Source: Nymphaea colorata
Lineage: Eukaryota > Streptophyta > Magnoliopsida > Nymphaeales > Nymphaeaceae
Reading direction: 5' to 3'
NCBI RefSeq assembly: GCF_008831285.2
Contig: NC_045141.1
Span: 18,348,848 to 18,412,847 of the forward strand
Length of the DNA: 64,000 bases
Shown: positions 60,921 to 64,000 of the stretch, in pieces
Position numbering within the stretch: position 1 is the stretch's first letter
Layout of the letters: each line of letters begins with the position of its first letter
Made by a program: the position numbers and the translations under genes
The notes under the pieces: generated by a model
What the model was told of the DNA's origin: nothing
The model's input: the letters and a program-made list of their open reading frames with translations, nothing else
Database searches by the model: none

Positions 60921-62690
60921 ATGGAAGGAGAGGTAGGAATGTCGACGTACGCAGAAGGCGACGCGGAAGCTTGTGCAATTGGAAGCTCTTCCGAAGAAGC
61001 AGCGAATCATTCATCTGGCGAAGTGCCAAGAAACGATGGATCGGCCTGGATCCGGGAACAAGACGCCATTTCCTCCTTAGACGGAAATGGTATCGATTTG
61101 CCGAGGGACAATGGCGATCACGATCATCTCGTGCAAACGATCCTCGAACTGAGGTTTCAGAACGAGTACTTCAAGACCCAGATACAGAATCTTCAGGTTC
61201 ACTATCTCCGGGGCCGTGAGGATCATGTCGAGCACGGGGCGGTCGAAAATGGGGAGGCGGTTCCCTTTGGGGATTCTACCGAATTGCGCGAGAAGGTCCG
61301 GATTCTCAGTCAGCAGATCAAGGAACAAAAGGAGACGCAGATTGCGGCGGATGATGCCTTGACGCATTTGAGATCAGCTTGCGACGAAGCCGATGCCAAG
61401 GTTGCAGAATTGTCAGCTAAACTTATGGAAGGTGCTTCCGATTGTTCCTTTCTATTCGTGCTTTCTGTCTTTCAATATTTTCAGGATACAAGAATTCACA
61501 TGATTCTGCCTCCTCTTTACCTCCTCCAGTTTAGCTCGTGATATAATTGCTTTTCTGGGAAGTGTGTGATGTGAAAGGCTTATTTAAGTGAACTTGCTGT
61601 TAATTGCTTAGTGATTACTTGCATCATTCAGAATGCTTGGTCTACAATGGTGCCTTCTCCTTTTAACCACGCACTGCGGTTGTATAAGTGTTATTTTCGG
61701 ACCTTGAAATACGTAGAAGTAATGAAAGTTTCGAACCAGAGGTACTGAACTGTTCATGTTATGGAAATAAAGGAATGGAGTGTTGGGGGAACGCTGCAAC
61801 CGGCTTGTGGTTATAATTGTTTTCAGATGTGATGCCGGTATCTATGTTATTTTGGATCTCATAGTTACATTAGCAACTCTGTCATGTGCTCATCGTTCTT
61901 TTGTTTATCCATCATAGCTATGCACTGTAGGCTATAGCATGAACGTTACCAAATCACTTTAAACCAGCCTCCTAGAGCTCGAATTTGAGTTCTAGTGCTG
62001 CAAAAAAATGAGTTCGAGTTAAAATGGGCTTTAATCAGTCAACTCGGGAATTTATTTTGCCACATACAGTTGTTTTTTGGTAAATTTAATATTCAAAGTT
62101 GTTGAGTAGCAAGAGAATGAGGTTTCAGATGCCAGAGTAAGAAAAATGAGGTTTTAAACGACTCCTTAGGGCTTGAAAAGCTTCTCACAAGTGGTTTATG
62201 GTTACTTTTTCAGTGATACACTAAAAGAAGTAATGAAGCTGATTCGTATACTATGGCTTCTGTCATTTGATAGAATACAATACAGGTTGCATTGTGTAAT
62301 ACAGGTTCATAGAAGGTCATAAATTTGATAGAATACTATACATACTGCATTATGTAATACAGGTTGGTACAGGGGCATAAAATGTTATAGCTATATCTAT
62401 ATTGTCTCCCCTTGCAACCAGATATGCTGCTAAACATACAACATGACATGTTCTTAACAAGGTACAGCATCAACGCTGCAAAGTTAAGAAAATGCATAAA
62501 GCCCAAAATTAGAGATTTAATTTCCTCCCTATGCTTCTTATTTCCTAATTTTTGCTGTGACATTCAAATTTCAGCTGAAAAAATAAAGGACCGAGAAATA
62601 CGTGAGCGTGATGAAAAGTACTCAGAGCTTGATTCAAAGCTCGGAAGACTCCACAAACGTGCTAAGCAACGTATTCAAGAGCTGCAAAAG
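60921..62690 (+). CDS. GRIP: Golgin GRIP, N-terminal part (gene continues past the window)
   Basis: Two coding exons: 60921-61431 and 62575-62690, the latter ending phase 0 at GCAAAAG before GTAAAA. The visible 209 residues begin MEGEVGMSTYAEG and have an acidic, Ser-rich leader. Coiled-coil stretches follow: LVQTILELRFQNEYFKTQIQ, STELREKVRILSQQIKEQKE and DEADAKVAELSAKLMEG, joined to AEKIKDREIRERDEKYSELD and GRLHKRAKQRIQELQK. The RERDEKYxELDSK and LHKRAKQRIQE block matches plant GRIP, a long coiled-coil golgin that tethers vesicles at the trans-Golgi. Its C-terminal GRIP domain binds ARL1 GTPase, but that part lies beyond the right edge, so the name rests on the N-terminal match. Frames at 60903-60920 lack an ATG, so 60921 is the start. 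Confidence 0.82.
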
Positions 62691-64000
62691 GTAAAATTAA
62701 AGAGTTTGCTGCTTCGTTTGCACTCTTAAGGACATAGACAGTATGTGTTTTCTAGATGGAGAAGGGGAAAGCCGTACAATTTCCCCTTTTTTACAGTGCT
62801 TCACCTGGTTATCAAATGCCCCCTAAAGGTCATTGAAATCCATGAGAGCAAAGTGGAAAAGTTAGAAGGATAAGATTTGACAGGAGAAAAACAAAATAAA
62901 AACTGACATTGGAAAATAGACTCTCTGCAAGTTTCTAAGAGTAAACTAGAAGACAAAAAAGGAGTGATGAGTGGTTCCTAGGATTTAAACAAGGAAGATG
63001 CATGAAGAGGATAGAAAGGAAAATTTGAAATTACAAGGAAAACAGGGACTTATTAATGAAATTGTTCAGAAGTTTGGAATCCAATAGGAAATAAGATAAG
63101 AAACTAGGCTTTAAAGTTGAAAGTTAAAGACCTGATATCACCAGGATTAGCTGCAGTTAGTTTTTTCAAATTTTCCAGATTCATTCCTTACTTACGGGCT
63201 TTAGTAATCCTATCCTTGAAGTCTTAAACCCTCCCTTATTGCTGCTGCAAATCCATCCTTATTTTCCCCTTAGTGAACCAAATGAGACCATCAGAATAAA
63301 TTATAGCTATTTTTGTTTTTTTAGCAAAATGTTGTGACAGTATTTTATAAATGACAAACCTAATTATGTACATGGCTAGTAAGGTGCTAATGATTAAAAT
63401 AATGAAAGTATGGATCTATTTTTAAATGTGCAAACAATATTGATGGATTGTCAATCATAAAAGAAACGATGAATATGTCAATTTCCAATTAGGGGAGAAA
63501 TTTGTAAAGCTCCTGTTATTCTCTTGGTTTATTGATTGATGTGCACAACAATTTCAACCAAAAACCAGATTGAAAAAGGATGAGCAGGTCAGTAGGTATA
63601 AGCTCATCTTTTATGGAGAATTAGATAAGATAGATTTTGGAAAATGAACTAGCATTTTCTTCATCTTTAGAATTTAGGTGACTGCATTGTGAGTGAAAAA
63701 AATATTCATCTACTCCCAGTATGCCTTTGTGATGTGACACGGCCAGAAAGATAAAAACATGATACTGCCCATTCTTTCAGCAATAGCTTTTTTCTTTCAT
63801 AGGAGGAAGAAAAGCAGAATGTCTAATAATCAAATTTGATGTTTGATCATATTGTTCGCTAGTAGCCTGATTCTGAATGCTAAAGTCACTGAAGTAGTGG
63901 CTGGTATGCAAGAAGTATCATGGTTCATGGACTTCTCGAGAAATATATGAATGGTTTGAGCAGAGCAAATCAGCCCTATACTTTTGTTGAATGTGCTAGA
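62691..64000 (+). other. GRIP intron 2 (incomplete at the right edge)
   Basis: No acceptor leading into a coiled-coil reading frame was found before the window ends. The sequence is AT-rich without transposon ends or RNA-like structure that I can identify. The next GRIP exon should lie to the right of 64000. Confidence 0.6.

Noticed and set aside
1-64000. tRNA, rRNA or CRISPR arrays
   Set aside because: No tRNA with paired arms, ribosomal sequence, or regularly spaced repeat-spacer array was recognised by eye. A covariance-model scan would be decisive for tRNAs and small RNAs.

Overview
The window is nuclear DNA of a flowering plant. The evidence is eight spliced plant gene families with GT-AG introns, long AT-rich introns, many (TA)n and (GA)n microsatellites and short non-autonomous transposons. 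No ribosomal RNA, tRNA, CRISPR or bacterial operon was seen. The species cannot be fixed from sequence alone; the mix of families suits any angiosperm.

Layout, left to right: an HMGB chromatin protein (+, 1079-2260); a large DUF4378/TRM-type protein (-, 4763-9045, 5' end unresolved); a seed-type class 4 (Ec) metallothionein (-, 12050-12845); an intronless, probably plastid-targeted protein with a strongly acidic segment (-, 15807-17633); GAMETE EXPRESSED 3 (+, 20991-29042, ten coding exons); a PBS1-like receptor-like cytoplasmic kinase (+, 36090-40562); a second, GC-rich kinase of the PIX13/NAK branch (+, 48509-51028); and the first two coding exons of the golgin GRIP (+, from 60921, running off the right edge). 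Exon models were built by matching splice sites and reading phase by eye. All joins given are phase-consistent, and every complete model sums to a whole number of codons.

The spacers at 29-36 kb, 40.5-48.5 kb and 51-61 kb hold microsatellites, an 83-bp triple tandem repeat and several MITE-like elements. Two MITEs have hAT-type 8-bp target duplications, and a SINE-like insert has 15-bp direct repeats. A repeat family rich in CGAGCTCGAG recurs at 41.5, 45.0, 55.3 and 57.6 kb.

The genes do not form a pathway. The two kinases share a class (RLCK VII) but differ in branch, base composition and acylation motif. I found no convincing undescribed system. The best leads are a relic exon duplication inside the metallothionein intron, a frame jump in the TRM gene that needs either a 59-nt intron or a frameshift, a probable GC-AG intron in the first kinase, and a nearly perfect 22-bp-arm hairpin upstream of GEX3.
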